DNA of 64,000 nt from Roridomyces roridus (GCA_029378245.1 JARKIF010000009.1:1922001-1986000); one strand, 5' to 3'. Shown: positions 12,061 to 24,823, counted from the first letter of the stretch. Numbers and translations are program-made. The notes: generated by a model not told the origin, from the letters alone.

Positions 12061-12959
12061 TTAGACCTGCTTAGACAATAGCTTGTAGTCCTCCTCATCG
12101 TCATCGTCCGGCGAGTCGGGATCAAGCTCGAACCCAATCTTGCTATAAAACTTGAGAGCCCGGCTATTGCCTGCGTTTATATCAGCAAAAGAGTATGCCA
12201 GTCTGGTCAGAGGCACCTTTGAAGACAGTTAACATGAGCTTGTCCATTGTAAAATCGACCGCAATCTTCTCTAGACAGTTCATCAATGTGCGACCAAGTC
12301 CGTGGCGCTGGGAGGATTTGGACACTTGGATATCGTAGCTGCAGAAAACCTAAGCCAGACACGAAAGACCGGAGGCGGTATAGAGACCAATATAACATGT
12401 TTTCGTCGTCTTCGAATTCAAAGCGGAACGAAGTGAACGCAGCAAGGGAGCGCTGACCGTCGTAAACCAAGATGAAGCGCGAAAGAGGGTCGAATAGCTC
12501 CGATTTCTTATGTGGTGGATCCCTGACTTGTTCAGACGCGAGTATATGCTTCCAAAGGGCTTACCATCCAAATGACGACGGGGTATACCTGAGTTGATTT
12601 GAGCGGAGGTAGGGACTGGGCCGACGGCTTACATCGCGCGCATGTTGGTCTCGAACATGGACCATACAGAGTCTCGCGCAGCCGAGTCCAAGTCTTCAGC
12701 AAGTAGCACCTCAAAGGTATGACTCGAAGCAGGTAAGAGCCAGCAGATGCAAGGAGAAAGGGGCATAGTACGTTGAATGCGAGGCGAGGTTTTGAGAGAT
12801 TTGGGAAGCAGAGGTCTTGCATTCATGAGCGGCTTGTAGAGGGTCCCGAGTGCTTTGGCTACCTGATTTGCGCGTCTGACCTCTTGCGAGCCAGTGGGCT
12901 AGTTGGTCGTTCATTGCCAAGTCTGTCTGATTGCCGATCACTTTTCGGATAATTTTCAT
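12061..12959 (-). CDS. NAA40: N-alpha-acetyltransferase 40 (NatD), histone H4/H2A N-terminal acetyltransferase
   Basis: GNAT-fold enzyme that acetylates the N-terminal serine of histones H4 and H2A. The start ATG at 12959 (MKIIRK) is joined by a 46-nt intron, phase 0, to PTGSQEVRRANQVAKALG. Later exons give FEVLLAEDLDSAARDSVWSM, then SSFGWDPPHKKSELFDPLSR and a region spanning FVVYD to DENMLY. The acetyl-CoA site region follows (SQRHGLGRTLMNCLEKIA, then MDKLMLTVFK), and the C-terminal part contains RALKFYSKIGFELDPDSPDD. The order and motifs match NatD rather than other Nat subunits. An in-frame ATG at 13013 is an alternative start; if used, only 20 bp separate it from the divergent RIO2 start. 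Confidence 0.85.
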
Positions 12960-13033
12960 CTCTCCCTCCACCAACACTCCGTATGTGATCCCGCTCTCCA
13001 GACGCGCACTCATGTAAAGGCGCCATCTAGAAA

Positions 13034-14748
<1,715 letters not shown>

Positions 14749-14847
14749 TATTTTTGTTTACTGTAGTTTGTCGTCACCTTCTCGCACCTACCTCCGACCA
14801 CCTCATTTGCATCACCTTCTCGCACCTACCAACGACCAACGACCACC

Positions 14848-15641
14848 ATGGACACGGCCGCCGACCTCGAAACGTATCAAGTTCAGTTATCACAGGTCGA
14901 CCTTGCGATTTCTTCAGACCCTGACAACGCGGCGGAACTAGTCTCACTGCGCTCCGAGCTCCTTGAGCTTATCGAGCTGACCAAAACCGCGCTCGCAGCC
15001 CAAAAAGAGGTCGCCGTCGCCTCCTCCTCCAAGGCCGAGTCATCCCGCAAGAACGCCAATTCGACGCCGACGCACACATGGTCCGCTGGCGATGAGTGTC
15101 TGGCAAAGTACTCGGGCGATGGCAGCTGGTACCCGGCACGCATCACATCCGTCGGCGGGTCTGCAGAGAACCGTGTGTACTATGTCATGTTCAAGGGGTA
15201 CAACACCACCGAACAAGTCAAGTCATCCGAGGTCAAGCCGATGCCCGCCAACTACGCCTTTGTCGTCCCCGCTTCGAACAAGCGAAAGCTGACCAAGGCT
15301 GAGGAGGAGGAGAGGGAGAAGAAGAAGAAGAAGAATGAGAAGAAGGTCGAGGCAAAGGCGGCCAAGGCGAAAGAGCAGACCGCCAAGCAGGCGACATGGC
15401 AAAAGTTCACCAAAAAGTCGGAAAAGAAGGGTGTTCACATTGCGGGTGTCGCGGGCACGAGTATATTCAAGACCCCGGATAATCCGCTGGGCAGAGGTGC
15501 GCGTCGTTCCAATGCTCTCATTTACCGTCTTCGCTGCTAACTTGTGCTGTAGTTGGCGTCACCGGAAGCGGCAAAGGCATGACTGAAGTCGCCTCGCAAA
15601 TCAAGCACAAGTTTTCATTCCAGGAAGATAACAATTTGTAG
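14848..15641 (+). CDS. SPF30: SMN-related Tudor-domain splicing factor (Spf30/SMNDC1)
   Basis: Spliceosome assembly factor. The N-terminal helical region (MDTAADLETYQVQLSQVD) is followed by a Tudor domain at about residues 72-128, from WSAGDECLAKYSGDG through YYVMFKGYN to SSEVKPM. It carries the aromatic residues that bind symmetric dimethylarginine on Sm proteins. A highly basic Lys/Glu helix follows, and then a conserved C-terminal motif starting TWQKFTKKSEKKG. One intron near the 3' end (phase 1, donor GTGCGC) joins NPLGR to VGVTGSGKGMTEV. Length of about 245 residues is normal. Confidence 0.9.
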
Positions 15642-15926
15642 AGTGAGTCTGTTCGCCTGCTTTCATCACTCGATGTGTTGACCGGGTGCCAGACACGATC
15701 TGGCTATCCTTCTCTGTATTTTGTAGTGACAATTTCGGCACATCCACACAAGACCAGGCCTCTGAAATGTGATGTGTCGTATTCTTTTAACGTCTTGTAC
15801 GTTGCCTCACCACGGCGCGTTCGTTGTTTTCAGAGCACCACTCGGTCATATGTGGAGGGCCCCGCGTTATACCTCGCAAGTGCCTAGACATGTACATCTC
15901 ATTCTGGTGCTAATATCATTTATTTT

Positions 15927-16453
15927 CTACATTTGTTTCTGTAAAGAAGCCTGCAACGCAGCTTCGAGCTGCCTATTCTACGAACGACATCAATGCCGGT
16001 TGATTATTGTGAGCGTGAATATTTACCTTTGCCTGCAATACAAGCAACTTTTTGTGCTCTGCGGCGACGTCGTGCTCGAGGCCAATAACCAGGTTCTATC
16101 AGTATGATGAGCTCAGCTTGTGGGAGGAGTCGTCGGACCTACTTTGCACGCCTTGACCTTGAGCCCTGTGAGGCTTTTGAATTCTTCCTTGTCGACTGGG
16201 AAGAAACCTGGCCCCAGGCTGTCGAGTTGCCTAGAGCTGGTTAATACTCGATTAGTCCGTTGAACTGGGATACTGACGCGTGCAGCCGATCGACGTGGGC
16301 CTCCAGACTTGCTTGGTACACGGGACGACGCTGGGAATTAGTAAGGGCCCATCTAATGAATGTCTCAGTCTGCAGGTGAAGGATGGATTTACTGAAAGGA
16401 CCTACAGCTCGGTCGGGGAGAACAGAAGACGCTCGAGGGTTCCATGGTTCCAC
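15927..16453 (-). CDS. uncharacterised fungal protein, shares a domain with the adjacent divergent gene
   Basis: Spliced from four exons. The first starts MEPWNPRASSVLPDR at 16453 and contains FIRWALTNSQRRPVYQ. The second segment reads SLEAHVDRLHA, then after a 44-nt intron RQLDSLGPGFFPVDKEEF and SLTGLKVKACK. After further introns comes NLVIGLEHDVAAEHKKLL, and the protein ends LQASLQKQM. The predicted protein is about 130 residues, helical, with a C-terminal coiled coil. The pattern 'YxxSLExxVxxLH...P...GL...K...L..HD' resembles an uncharacterised Agaricomycete family and also the neighbouring plus-strand gene. Upstream codons starting MADRASSKPRHH (start near 16540) may form a 5' exon, but I could not join them in frame with GT-AG. 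Function unknown. Confidence 0.6.
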
Positions 16454-16722
16454 TGTTTCCGATCCGACTTTCTTTTCTGGTATGGATGGTGTCTTGGCTT
16501 GCTGGAGGCACGGTCAGCCATGGTGAAGGTCAAGGTCGACTGCGACGCGGAAGCGAAATGCAGCGGCATTTGAGCGCCATCCGATAATGTCAACGGTGGC
16601 GTATATCAGCGGGAGTCTAATACCTAATAAGCTGGATGCTTCCTTGTTTCGGCAGCTGGCTTTCTTTCGCACCACCACCACCCCATGCGTTGCTGAAATC
16701 CTCTCCTCAGTTCGTTCTCATC

Positions 16723-18232
16723 ATGTCGGGTGAAGACCGTCGTCCCGTCTCGCAGGTTCCAGAGGACTCCGTCGATCCTGTACGTCTCGTGTCTTTTTTT
16801 TCCATCGCGTTCTGCACTCATTCTGCGCAGTGCATGTTGCATTTCTTTCATTCCGATCCTTCGCCATCCCACATCCATGATTCATCTACCCTACTTCCGC
16901 CATATAATTTCACAGACCAGTTCTCTTTCGATTCGTTTGCGTATAATCCAAGTACCCCAGCCGAGCCCTTGTGGGACGATCGGCACGATCCAATACTCCC
17001 CTCTGCCATCGAGTTTCCTCATCTCACAGCCATCATGCACGAGCCCCAGTTTCCTCCCGTTTCGTTCCCTGAGCCGTTCGCGATGCTCGATCAAACCCAG
17101 TATGCCACCAGTGAATGGGACGCGATGATGGCGTGTCCTGACCACTACTTTGCCAACACCGAGTATTGTATGTTCCCCGAAGCATTACCTGCAGTCGACG
17201 CACCGCCTGCTCGGGACGCGATGATGGCGTTTCCCGACCACTGCTTTGCCAACACCGAGTATTGTATTTTCCCCGAGGCATTGCCCGCAGTCGATGCATC
17301 CGCCTGCCGTCGAGACCGTCCAAGAGGCAACCGCAGTTGTGTCATACTCCCGAGTCGTTCAGGCGTCGCTACTCCGCCAGACACTCCCAAGAAGCAGCGT
17401 CAGAAGAAGAAAGCTCCGTACCCTCTCCCGCCCAGAGCCAGTGGATTTGTTCCGTCCAACCCGTGGGTTTACATCCATCACTCTTTAGAGTCATTCTCAC
17501 CTTCGATGATAGCGAGGAGCTCACTGCTCACGAGAGGTAGTATCACTATCGTTCATCCGTACAAGCATGCTCATTCGCTTCAAGAAAACGCCTATATTTG
17601 GATAGCCTTGAAAATTATGTCAACTGTGAGCGACAAAAACTATCAAACAACGAATCCCGACTGATCGTCTACAGACTTGCACTCACATTTTGCCACTTTG
17701 AATATTGCACCGCCCCCTCTCGAGCGCATTTCCAGTTATCGTGGCCTGCCTATGAATTCTTTGCGCGTGAGTGTATGGCTTCGCTGCTACTCGAAAGATG
17801 CTGATAGTTTTCAGTCCATGTACCTCACTCTCGGCACGATGGCCGACACTCTCCATGCCCGTATAGAAGAGGAAGAGAAGAGAGTGAGATCGCTTCCTAT
17901 ATTTCCCAGATATCGTTCGCTGACTATGCTTCTAGTCCATCCAATTACAAAACTTGTATGACCAGCTAGAGCGCGATGGGCTCCTCAGCACCCCAAGCGA
18001 CGAACCATCCTGCGAAGGTGTCGGCTCCCCTCCGAGCGACGAACCTTACAATGACGGCGTCGTCTACCCTTCGAGCGACGAGCCTTACGGCGGCGGCGGC
18101 GTCTCCCCCGCGAGCGACTCTGAAACCATCCACACCTCCAGTTCCGACACCTGTATTGACCAAACCGAACTTGCCATTGCGAAGGCCGACGATGCTTTCG
18201 AATTTATCCTAGTTCAATATAGTAGTCCCTAG
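16723..18232 (+). CDS. uncharacterised protein with low-complexity N-terminus and a conserved helical domain
   Basis: Start ATG at 16723 (MSGEDRRPVSQVPEDSVDP), then an optional 51-nt intron. The N-terminal half is Pro/Ser/Phe-rich and contains a 96-bp tandem duplication encoding two copies of a block built around FANTEYC.FPEALPAVDA. A basic stretch TPKKQRQKKKAPYPLPPR follows. The conserved part, spliced across five introns, reads GFVPSNPEELTAHERKRLY, DSLENYVNYLHSHFATLN, ERISSYRGLPMNSLRSMYL and LHARIEEEEKR. The tail has three imperfect PSDEPY-type repeats and an acidic end. The layout (disordered region, nuclear-signal-like basic patch, helical domain) suggests a nuclear regulator, but that is inference. 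It is divergent from the preceding gene, 269 bp apart. Confidence 0.65.
17119..17299 (+). repeat. 96-bp in-frame tandem duplication inside a coding exon
   Basis: The segment starting GACGCGATGATGGCG at 17119 recurs at 17215. The copies differ at a handful of bases, for example tgtcctgaccactac versus tttcccgaccactgc. The period is 96 nt, so the frame is kept and the protein gains 32 residues. The second copy is slightly shorter. Confidence 0.9.
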
Positions 18233-18315
18233 TCTTGATTGTCTCTGCTAACTACATACACAAGAATTCACAAGCGCATCTGCACACTACATTTACAAGG
18301 AAATAAATAAGCTAC

Positions 18316-19796
18316 TCACTCTTGATACGACGGCGGCAAATCGTCTGGTCCCGATCCACTGGGGCCTGCATCGAAAAGACGCTCCCGTTGCTCGCGCTCC
18401 AACCGTTTCTTCTCATCCTCGGCGCTTTCGCGGACAACAGGCGGTGGTGACTGCACCGCCTCCGAGTACTCTCGCAGTCGCCGCTTCTCCTCAGCCGCGC
18501 TCTCGTACTTGCCACTGGAGGAGCCGTAAGCGGGAGTGGTGGAATCATTCCCAGGAAGACCACCACTTCGTGGTCCCGCTGAACTCGACGCGGCGTGGAT
18601 ATCACGCAACGAGCCGCTTGCGGGACCAGGACCGTCTGCGCCTGCTGAGACGGGAACGCCCGTCTCTGCTACGGTGGGCAACTCAGGTGTACCCGTCGAA
18701 TCCGACGTGGCAGGTACGGATAAATTGGCACCAGGAATTGGCGCTGGGGAGAGGTTGAGGGTGGAAGGATCTAAAGGCGGAGGAGACTGGGAATGAGCGG
18801 GTAGCTCCTTGGCGTCGCCAGAAGGGGGCGTCACAGGTAGAGTAGACTCGTCAGTATGCGAGCTCTCGCTTGCGATGCTAGATAATTCTCGAGCGTGGCT
18901 CTCGCCAAAGCTGCGCGTCTCGGACCTGCTGAGATCGGCTCCCGTGCTCAGATGCGGCAGGTGAATGTGACCAGTCTTGTAGTTGTCCAGGGCACGCTGC
19001 AACGATGCACGTGCCGCACCCGTAGCCTTGTCCGCCCTCAGTACGGACTCTCTGCGGTCGGAGGGAACCTGGGCAACGCATCGATGATGGGTGTGGCCGC
19101 CTGGGAGAGTAACACGAGCTTTTCGCCGTACTGAGAGAAGATGAGTGGAAGCTCAACAGATGTAGAAAACGAAATACCTCGCGAATGGCCTCCCACTTGT
19201 GTTTCTCGCTTTCACGGAACGGCTTGCCGCTTCAGGAGCTTGACCTGATTCTCCGCAGGCTCATCTTCTGCCTCCGCTTTACGAAGTTGTTCCTTGAGTT
19301 CAATCAATCGCTTGTCCAGACCATGAGGTTTGTCTGTCTCGATCCGACTGATTTGAGTCTGATAGCCAGCGCGCAAGTTGCGACGGGGGATAAGCGCCGC
19401 CTCGGCGTCACGGAGGTTCTTTAACGAAGTACGAGCGGCATCGAGCTTGACGGCAAGAGAATTGGCTAGGGAGCCTTGGACGAAGTTGAGGTATGCCAGG
19501 CGATCTGTAACGTCCTTTATATCGGCATCTTCAGTTTGACCCCATGTGTAGATCTCCTTGCTCTGAGCCTTTGCGTCGCGTGCAAGGGCGTCCAGATCTA
19601 GTGCGACGCTCTAAAGGGTGATCAGAGGCTGTCGGTAAGGATGGGATTTCGCGTACCTTCTCGACAGTGATTATCTTCTGGACCGGGGTCGTCGATGTAT
19701 ACTGTTGGCCGATACTACGCAGCGAAGTGGTGAAAGGCCTCGACTCTCGAGTCGTGCTGGCAGGAATTTGTCGGTCAGGGAGGAGAGGAAGGACAT
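18316..19796 (-). CDS. PIL1: eisosome core component Pil1/Lsp1 (BAR-domain protein)
   Basis: Cytosolic BAR-like protein that assembles eisosomes under the plasma membrane. The start ATG at 19796 reads MSFLSSLTDKFLPARLESR, then SLRSIGQQYTS, matching the Pil1 N-terminal membrane-binding segment. The BAR core runs through SVALDLDALARDAKAQSKE, YTWGQTEDADIKDVTDRL, YLNFVQGSLANSLAVKLDA and SLKNLRDAEAALIPRR. After TPIIDALPRFPP a long disordered Ser/Pro tail leads to DDLPPSYQE. An extra base at 19216-19217 interrupts LLKRQAVRESEKHKWEAIRE and creates a premature stop; both flanks are well conserved, so I suspect a sequencing error. The PPSY near the C-terminus could bind WW domains. Confidence 0.88.
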
Positions 19797-19953
19797 GGTT
19801 GGTTGCTGGAGCGGGACAGAGCGGTTCGAGTTAAATAGAAATGGTTACATCATCGATTTACCGACACGCTGTGCCTGGCAGTGCTTGCCTGCTACGCAGA
19901 GTCAGCGTACTCAGCACACTGCTCTGCCTCATATTACAACCAAAATACGCAGC

Positions 19954-21051
19954 CTACACTATAATTTTCCGCGCCTTTCCTCCCTTCTTCTCGCTGTCCT
20001 TGTGCGACAGAAACTCGACCTCGGTCGCCAGAGGACCCGCCAGCTTCTGGCCCTCTGCAAAGCCCAGGACGCTCATTTTAAAGTGCCTGCCTACACCCTC
20101 GATGCGCTCCCGCAGCTTGTCTTCGTCACTCACTGGCGCGAGCCGCGTCCATATCGACAATCGGTAGAATTGCGGTCTTGTAGAGACAATGACGCCAGTG
20201 ATCAGCGAGTTGGGAGGTGAACCTGAAGGATCTGTCGCGGTGAGGGACGGGTCAAAAGTTTCCCCGATCGCGGCAAGCATCTGCAACACAGTCAGGTCAG
20301 TGCCCAAGGCGCGTAGCGAGCGGCGGGCCGTACCGTATACAGCCACATTTTATCAACATGGGCGCGGTTCTTGTCTTTGGGCAACTGGATACTCCATTTG
20401 CCGCCGTTCTTATTGGCCTCGTCCTCCCAAGCCGGGATGATTCCGTCCTAGAGATTGAATTAGCCAAAATCATGGCTGGCACCCGCGCGCACTCACTTTA
20501 AAGAGGTAGTAGTTTGCTTTCTGAGGCAGCTGGGATGGAGGTACAATGTTGTTGTATAGTCTGCACGGATGCATTCAGATGGCGCGATGAAAAATAAAAG
20601 GAGCCGACGCACCCCCAAATTCTTCAACACTGTCAAAGCTGATGACGCGTTTGATATCCTCCATCCAGCCCATAGCAGGCAGCGACGCCAGGCGTCTGCG
20701 GGCCGGGAGTCTGGGGGAAGGCCGGAAATGGGAGTCTGGGGCATATTGCGACCCTTGGTTTGGGGCGAATCGAACCACAGAGTCCAGGGTGAGTAGAGAG
20801 GATGCTGAGACGCCGATTCTAAGAGGGCGAAGCAGACGAGCAAGATGGCCGATACGTACCTTGACATTAAAGTTTGTTGGGTCGCTGAACACAGTTCTGA
20901 TACCCTCCGCCTGCGCTTGCATGTCGATCTCCTGGATTTCGCCAGGCTCGAGCGAGTCGTCTGTGGTGTTGACAGCCACAGCCTGGTCAGCTAGTGCGGC
21001 CGAGAGCGCGGCTCTCGACGCCGTGAGGGCAGGCCCAGACAGCATACTCAT
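19954..21051 (-). CDS. EIF4E: translation initiation factor eIF4E, with apparent frame breaks
   Basis: The mRNA cap-binding protein. The start ATG at 21051 gives a disordered N-terminus (MSMLSGPALTASRAALSAA). After an intron comes HPLYSPWTLWFDSPQTKGR. A PQTP-repeat insert follows, then GWMEDIKRVISFDSVEEF and LYNNIVPPSQLPQKANYYLF. Later exons give DGIIPAWEDEANKNGGKW, WLYTMLAAIGETFDP, FYRLSIWTRLAPVSD and a C-terminal SHKDSEKKGGKARKIIV. Within about 100 bp three homopolymers appear off by one: extra C at 20713-20717, extra C at 20678-20679, and a missing T at 20617-20619. The last removes the codon for the second cap-stacking Trp (EEFW). Either the assembly is wrong here or this copy is damaged. 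Confidence 0.88.
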
Positions 21052-21360
21052 GGATTTCGAGCTGTTTTCGTCGATGGGTTTCGCCGATGGGTTTCGGGGG
21101 TGAGCCAGTGAGAGGTTAGGGATGAGTGAGTTGCGATGAGGGTATGAGACAAAGTATATTATGGGTCACGAGATGCGAATGTAAATTTCTTCTTGCCCAT
21201 GCGAGTCCCCGCGTCAGTTACGCTCGGTGGTCTACTCCTGTGAACAAACGCGTCTTTTATGGCGGGAACCAGTCCCGTGTCCTTTTCCACCGCTTTCCCG
21301 GTCGGCCGAGTGGAATTTTTGAGACGGTGACATAAGCCAATTGGCTCTTTCTCCACGGCC

Positions 21361-22494
21361 ATGGACGAGCTACACGCAAAGTTCGTCGCCGCCTCGGCCG
21401 GCTCTGCCATGACCGCCTTGACCAGCAAGTCGTCTGCCCTTGTCTCATACTCTTCTAACCCGCACGTGCAGTGACTCCGTTCGATGTAGTCAAAACGCGA
21501 TTGCAGACTCAGCCAGTGCAAGTACGGTCCTCCCGGCCCTCACCCGCTGTCTGCTGCCAACCGCCCAACGTCCAGTGCATTCGTAACATGTCCTCACTCG
21601 CTCGTCCTGTCGCTGCCGAGCAGCTCGTCTGTGTCTGGGACCATGGCATGCTCCGGACAGAGCCAGTCAAGGGATTCTCAGACGCTGTCAGACACGTCCT
21701 GCGTGCCGAGGGCGTCCGTGGACTGTGGAAGGGCCTTGGGACCACCCTGTAGGTGTGTTTCTTTTTTATTCGCCCTTGCTCATCGCCCGGCAGGGTCATC
21801 GGTGTCCCTTCGGCAACCTCATACATGCTGACATACGACCACCTACTAAACGTTGTACTACCACCTTTACTACCCGCTGCTGTCGTTCCACTCAGCGCGG
21901 GAATCCTTGCCCGTTCAACCATCACCTCTATCGTCTCTCCCCTCGAATTGATCCGCACAAATCTACAGTCAACACCCGCGAGTCCTCTGAATCCCAACAC
22001 CCTCTCTTCCGTATTGACCGACATCCGTGCCCTTGTCCGCAAACAAGGTGCCCGCGTTCTATGGCGTGGTCTCGGTCCGACCCTCTGGCGAGATGTTCCC
22101 TTCTCGGGGCTCTATTGGGCTGGGTACGAGACCACCAAGAAATTCTTCGCTAGAAACGGCAAGAGTGGTGCATGGGTTGCATTCTTTTGCGGCGCCTTTA
22201 GCGGCACGTCGGCGGCCTTGGTGACGAATCCCTTCGACGTCCTCAAAACACGACGGCAGGCCATGATCATGTCCTCTTCATCGTCGACTACGACGTCCTC
22301 CTTGCCGGTCCTGCTCCGCATAGTGCGGACAGAAGGAGCATCATCTGTACTCTTCGCCGGGTTGCTACCTCGCGTCGTAAAAACTGCACCGGCGTGTGGT
22401 ATCATGATTGCCTGCTACGAGGTATGTACCCCAGTCAACTCTGTACTCGGTCTAATTCCTTTCAGGGCGTAGCCAGATTCCTCGTGAAAAAATA
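21361..22494 (+). CDS. MTM1: mitochondrial carrier Mtm1 / SLC25A39-40 type
   Basis: Inner-membrane carrier of the solute carrier 25 family. Yeast Mtm1 is needed for mitochondrial manganese and iron handling, and the animal orthologues import glutathione. The start ATG is at 21361 (MDELHAKFVAASAGSAMTAL). The three carrier signatures are VTPFDVVKTRLQTQ, VSPLELIRTNLQS and VTNPFDVLKTRRQA. The first is followed by an extended loop with CVWDHGMLRTEP, typical of this subfamily. Matching repeats RGLWKGLGTTL and RVLWRGLGPTLWRDVPFSGLY are also present. The last exon gives GVARFLVKK. No frame problems seen. The 3' end is close to the VAM7 3' end (70 bp). Confidence 0.88.
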
Positions 22495-22563
22495 ATTACT
22501 CTAACATACTAGATATTAGCATATAGACACCATTGTGTATCATTATCCACAACACGCTCTCCC

Positions 22564-23607
22564 TCACCTCAGCTTGCCCATCTGTCGGTTCGTGCTCGCA
22601 AGCTTGCCAGACGTTTCGTCGACACGATTTGCAAGGTCATCGAGCAATTCAATTTGCAAGACGAGCTCATTGTTGATCGCCTCGCCCAAATGCCGTTGCC
22701 GCTGCAGCACGGCGGTCAGCTGAGAAACCTCGACGTCCTGTTGCTTCATTTTGGCCTCCTGAAGCATGACCAGTCCGTGGTCGTCCAATGGCCGTGTCTC
22801 TTCCGTCTCTCGCGCCTTTGCAGCTGCGCCAAACACCCGCCCGGAGGGCTTGGCAGGCAAAAGAGCTTCACGGTCGGAATCGGAAGCGGGATTCATGGCA
22901 GCGGAAGAGCCCGCTCCCAACATCCGAGTCGTAGTAGCAACAGTGACGATCTTCGCAACGACGTCACAGTCATTACGCAGTCGTGCGATCATATCTGTGC
23001 GCCTCTGCAGCTCGCCCTCGGCCATACCGCCCATCGCGAGCTCCTGTAGCCCCGTAGCGAGCTTTCCGAGTCGCGAGATGACGCCGGCGAGCTTCTTCTT
23101 GGCAGAGACGTTGGACATGTGCGAGCCGTTGGTGTCACCGCGGTCAGCGAGGGCATCCCGCTTATTGACGTCGGCGCGAATGTCACGCATACATGCGAGG
23201 AGGTCCATGTGCTCGTCGAGCCATGAAGCAAGGGTGAATTGCACGCTGTCGGCCTGTTTCCCAATTGGGACACCGAGGAATTGTTTGAATGCGAATGTTT
23301 CGCGCCACTTGTCGTCCTTGGCACTGAGAATCGTGCGCAGATACGTCTCTAGGCCTGTTCGCCGCTCTTCCAGTAGCTTGGGGTCCGAATGAGAGCGGAA
23401 GATGGACAGCGAGTGCTTCGCAGGCAGGGGAGCAGGGGGTGCCTCGCCGACAGTCCGTGTCAGCTCGGCGTGGAGGTCGTCAAACTCGGAGTAGCGGCGC
23501 CACATCGACCAGTCTCGGACATTCGCCTTGATCCTCACCTCGTACACCGTGTGGGGCGACGGTTTGGACCGCTCTTCATAGCGGGGAATGAGTACAGATT
23601 GAAGCAT
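22564..23607 (-). CDS. VAM7: Vam7-type vacuolar SNARE with PX domain
   Basis: Intronless gene of 347 codons. The N-terminal PX domain (about residues 1-115) has the MWRRYSEFDDLHAEL motif, including the Arg-Tyr that contacts phosphatidylinositol 3-phosphate, and IFRSHSDPKLLEERRTGL. A variable helical middle follows. The C-terminal t-SNARE (Qc) heptads run from HGLVMLQEAKMKQQDVEV through VLQRQRHLGEAINNELVLQ, which supplies the layer-zero Gln, to NRQMGKLR. There is no transmembrane anchor, as expected for Vam7, which reaches the vacuole through its PX domain and drives homotypic fusion. Confidence 0.92.
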   Translation of the reverse strand: MLQSVLIPRYEERSKPSPHTVYEVRIKANVRDWSMWRRYSEFDDLHAELTRTVGEAPPAPLPAKHSLSIFRSHSDPKLLEERRTGLETYLRTILSAKDDKWRETFAFKQFLGVPIGKQADSVQFTLASWLDEHMDLLACMRDIRADVNKRDALADRGDTNGSHMSNVSAKKKLAGVISRLGKLATGLQELAMGGMAEGELQRRTDMIARLRNDCDVVAKIVTVATTTRMLGAGSSAAMNPASDSDREALLPAKPSGRVFGAAAKARETEETRPLDDHGLVMLQEAKMKQQDVEVSQLTAVLQRQRHLGEAINNELVLQIELLDDLANRVDETSGKLASTNRQMGKLR

Positions 23608-23829
23608 CGGTCGAAGCGAAGCACAGCGGCTCTAATATATTGCTGCCTACTAGAAAAAGCCAGGTGAGGGCGGGTGGGTGAGAGAAAGCTGGTCGGGATG
23701 TTGGTGTAGCAGGTGGTGGTCGAACGGAGAAATATCAGCCACCTGCACTGCCCCTTCACCTTTTTCGGGCCGGCCGGAGATGAGAGAGAGAGAGTTTATT
23801 AAGGCTGAGCGGTCTATATAGCATCGCGG

Positions 23830-24788
23830 TCACTTGCATCCCCTGACAATCACGAACCGCGCCCCGCAAATCGCCAGCAAACGCATCACCGACCCAAATA
23901 TTCTGAACACTACTCCTTGCTTTCCCAGAAAACTAATGAAGCCAGGAAACACGTGGGGAGTGATATCCTCCAGCCGGACATCCGTGTATCCTATGCGCTG
24001 CATATGGGCCAAGTATTCATCGGTAGAGACTAGATTCTCCCGCGGCATCACAGGAAGCAGAATAAACCGCGTCCACGTGGTCTCCCGTGCAAGGCAGATA
24101 TCAGCCAGGGCTACTGAACCCCCAGGCCTGAGCTGGTCGTGGACCTGGCGCAAGAACGTCCACCGTGTGTTAAAGTGGTACGCGCAGTCCAAGGCAAGTA
24201 CAGAGTCAAACTCAGCTTTAGAGGACGGATCCAATGGATGGCCGTCCTCGCACCCCGGACGGTAGATGGCGTCTCCAAGATACAAGTCAACGGGAATATG
24301 CTGATCAAGACACGCTACTCGGGCGAGCGAGCGCTTGTGGTGATTCGGGAGACTGGTTATTCCAGTAAGCTTTGAGGGACAGGGGCACGGAAGGATGTTG
24401 GAGTAGCATGATCAGCGACTCGCCGCTACCATGGCCAACATCTACACAGTTAATGTTATTCCACGAATGTACCAGCGTACTCACCAAGAATATTCGCCCC
24501 TGGTTTCAACTCGGCCGCTTCGACGAGCTTTAGAGCCAATGCTGCTGGCCGTTGATCAAACTGACAGGCTGCTTATTCATGCATACCTTCACAAGCCTTG
24601 GGAAACACATCCGTGTCCTTCCAATATCCCATGTTAAGCCATTCGGTACGAGGAACCTCCGAGCCCTCGACTTTGTTTAGTTCGAGATGAAATTCGCCGT
24701 ATGGATCCGAGGGCTGCATGCTGACGACCCAGACAACGACCGCACAGAGCACCAGGCCGGCGGCGATGAACAGGAACGTTACATTCAT
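23830..24788 (-). CDS. membrane-anchored SAM-dependent methyltransferase
   Basis: The N-terminal 22 residues (MNVTFLFIAAGLVLCAVVVW) form a hydrophobic anchor. The class I methyltransferase core has WLNMGYWKDTDVFPKACE, motif I spliced as DVGHGSGESLIMLLQH, FDSVLALDCAYHFNTRW and the post-motif LRPGGSVALADICLA. The C-terminal region is hydrophobic (FPGFISFLGKQGVVFRIFGS). It resembles fungal methyltransferase-11 proteins of the sterol/quinone methylase superfamily, but the substrate is not evident. Four or five exons. It lies 35 bp downstream of the SRPBCC-like gene on the same strand, tight enough for shared readthrough. Confidence 0.75.
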
Positions 24789-24823
24789 TTGACAAGTACA
24801 ACAGAATTACTCTTGAAGCAACC

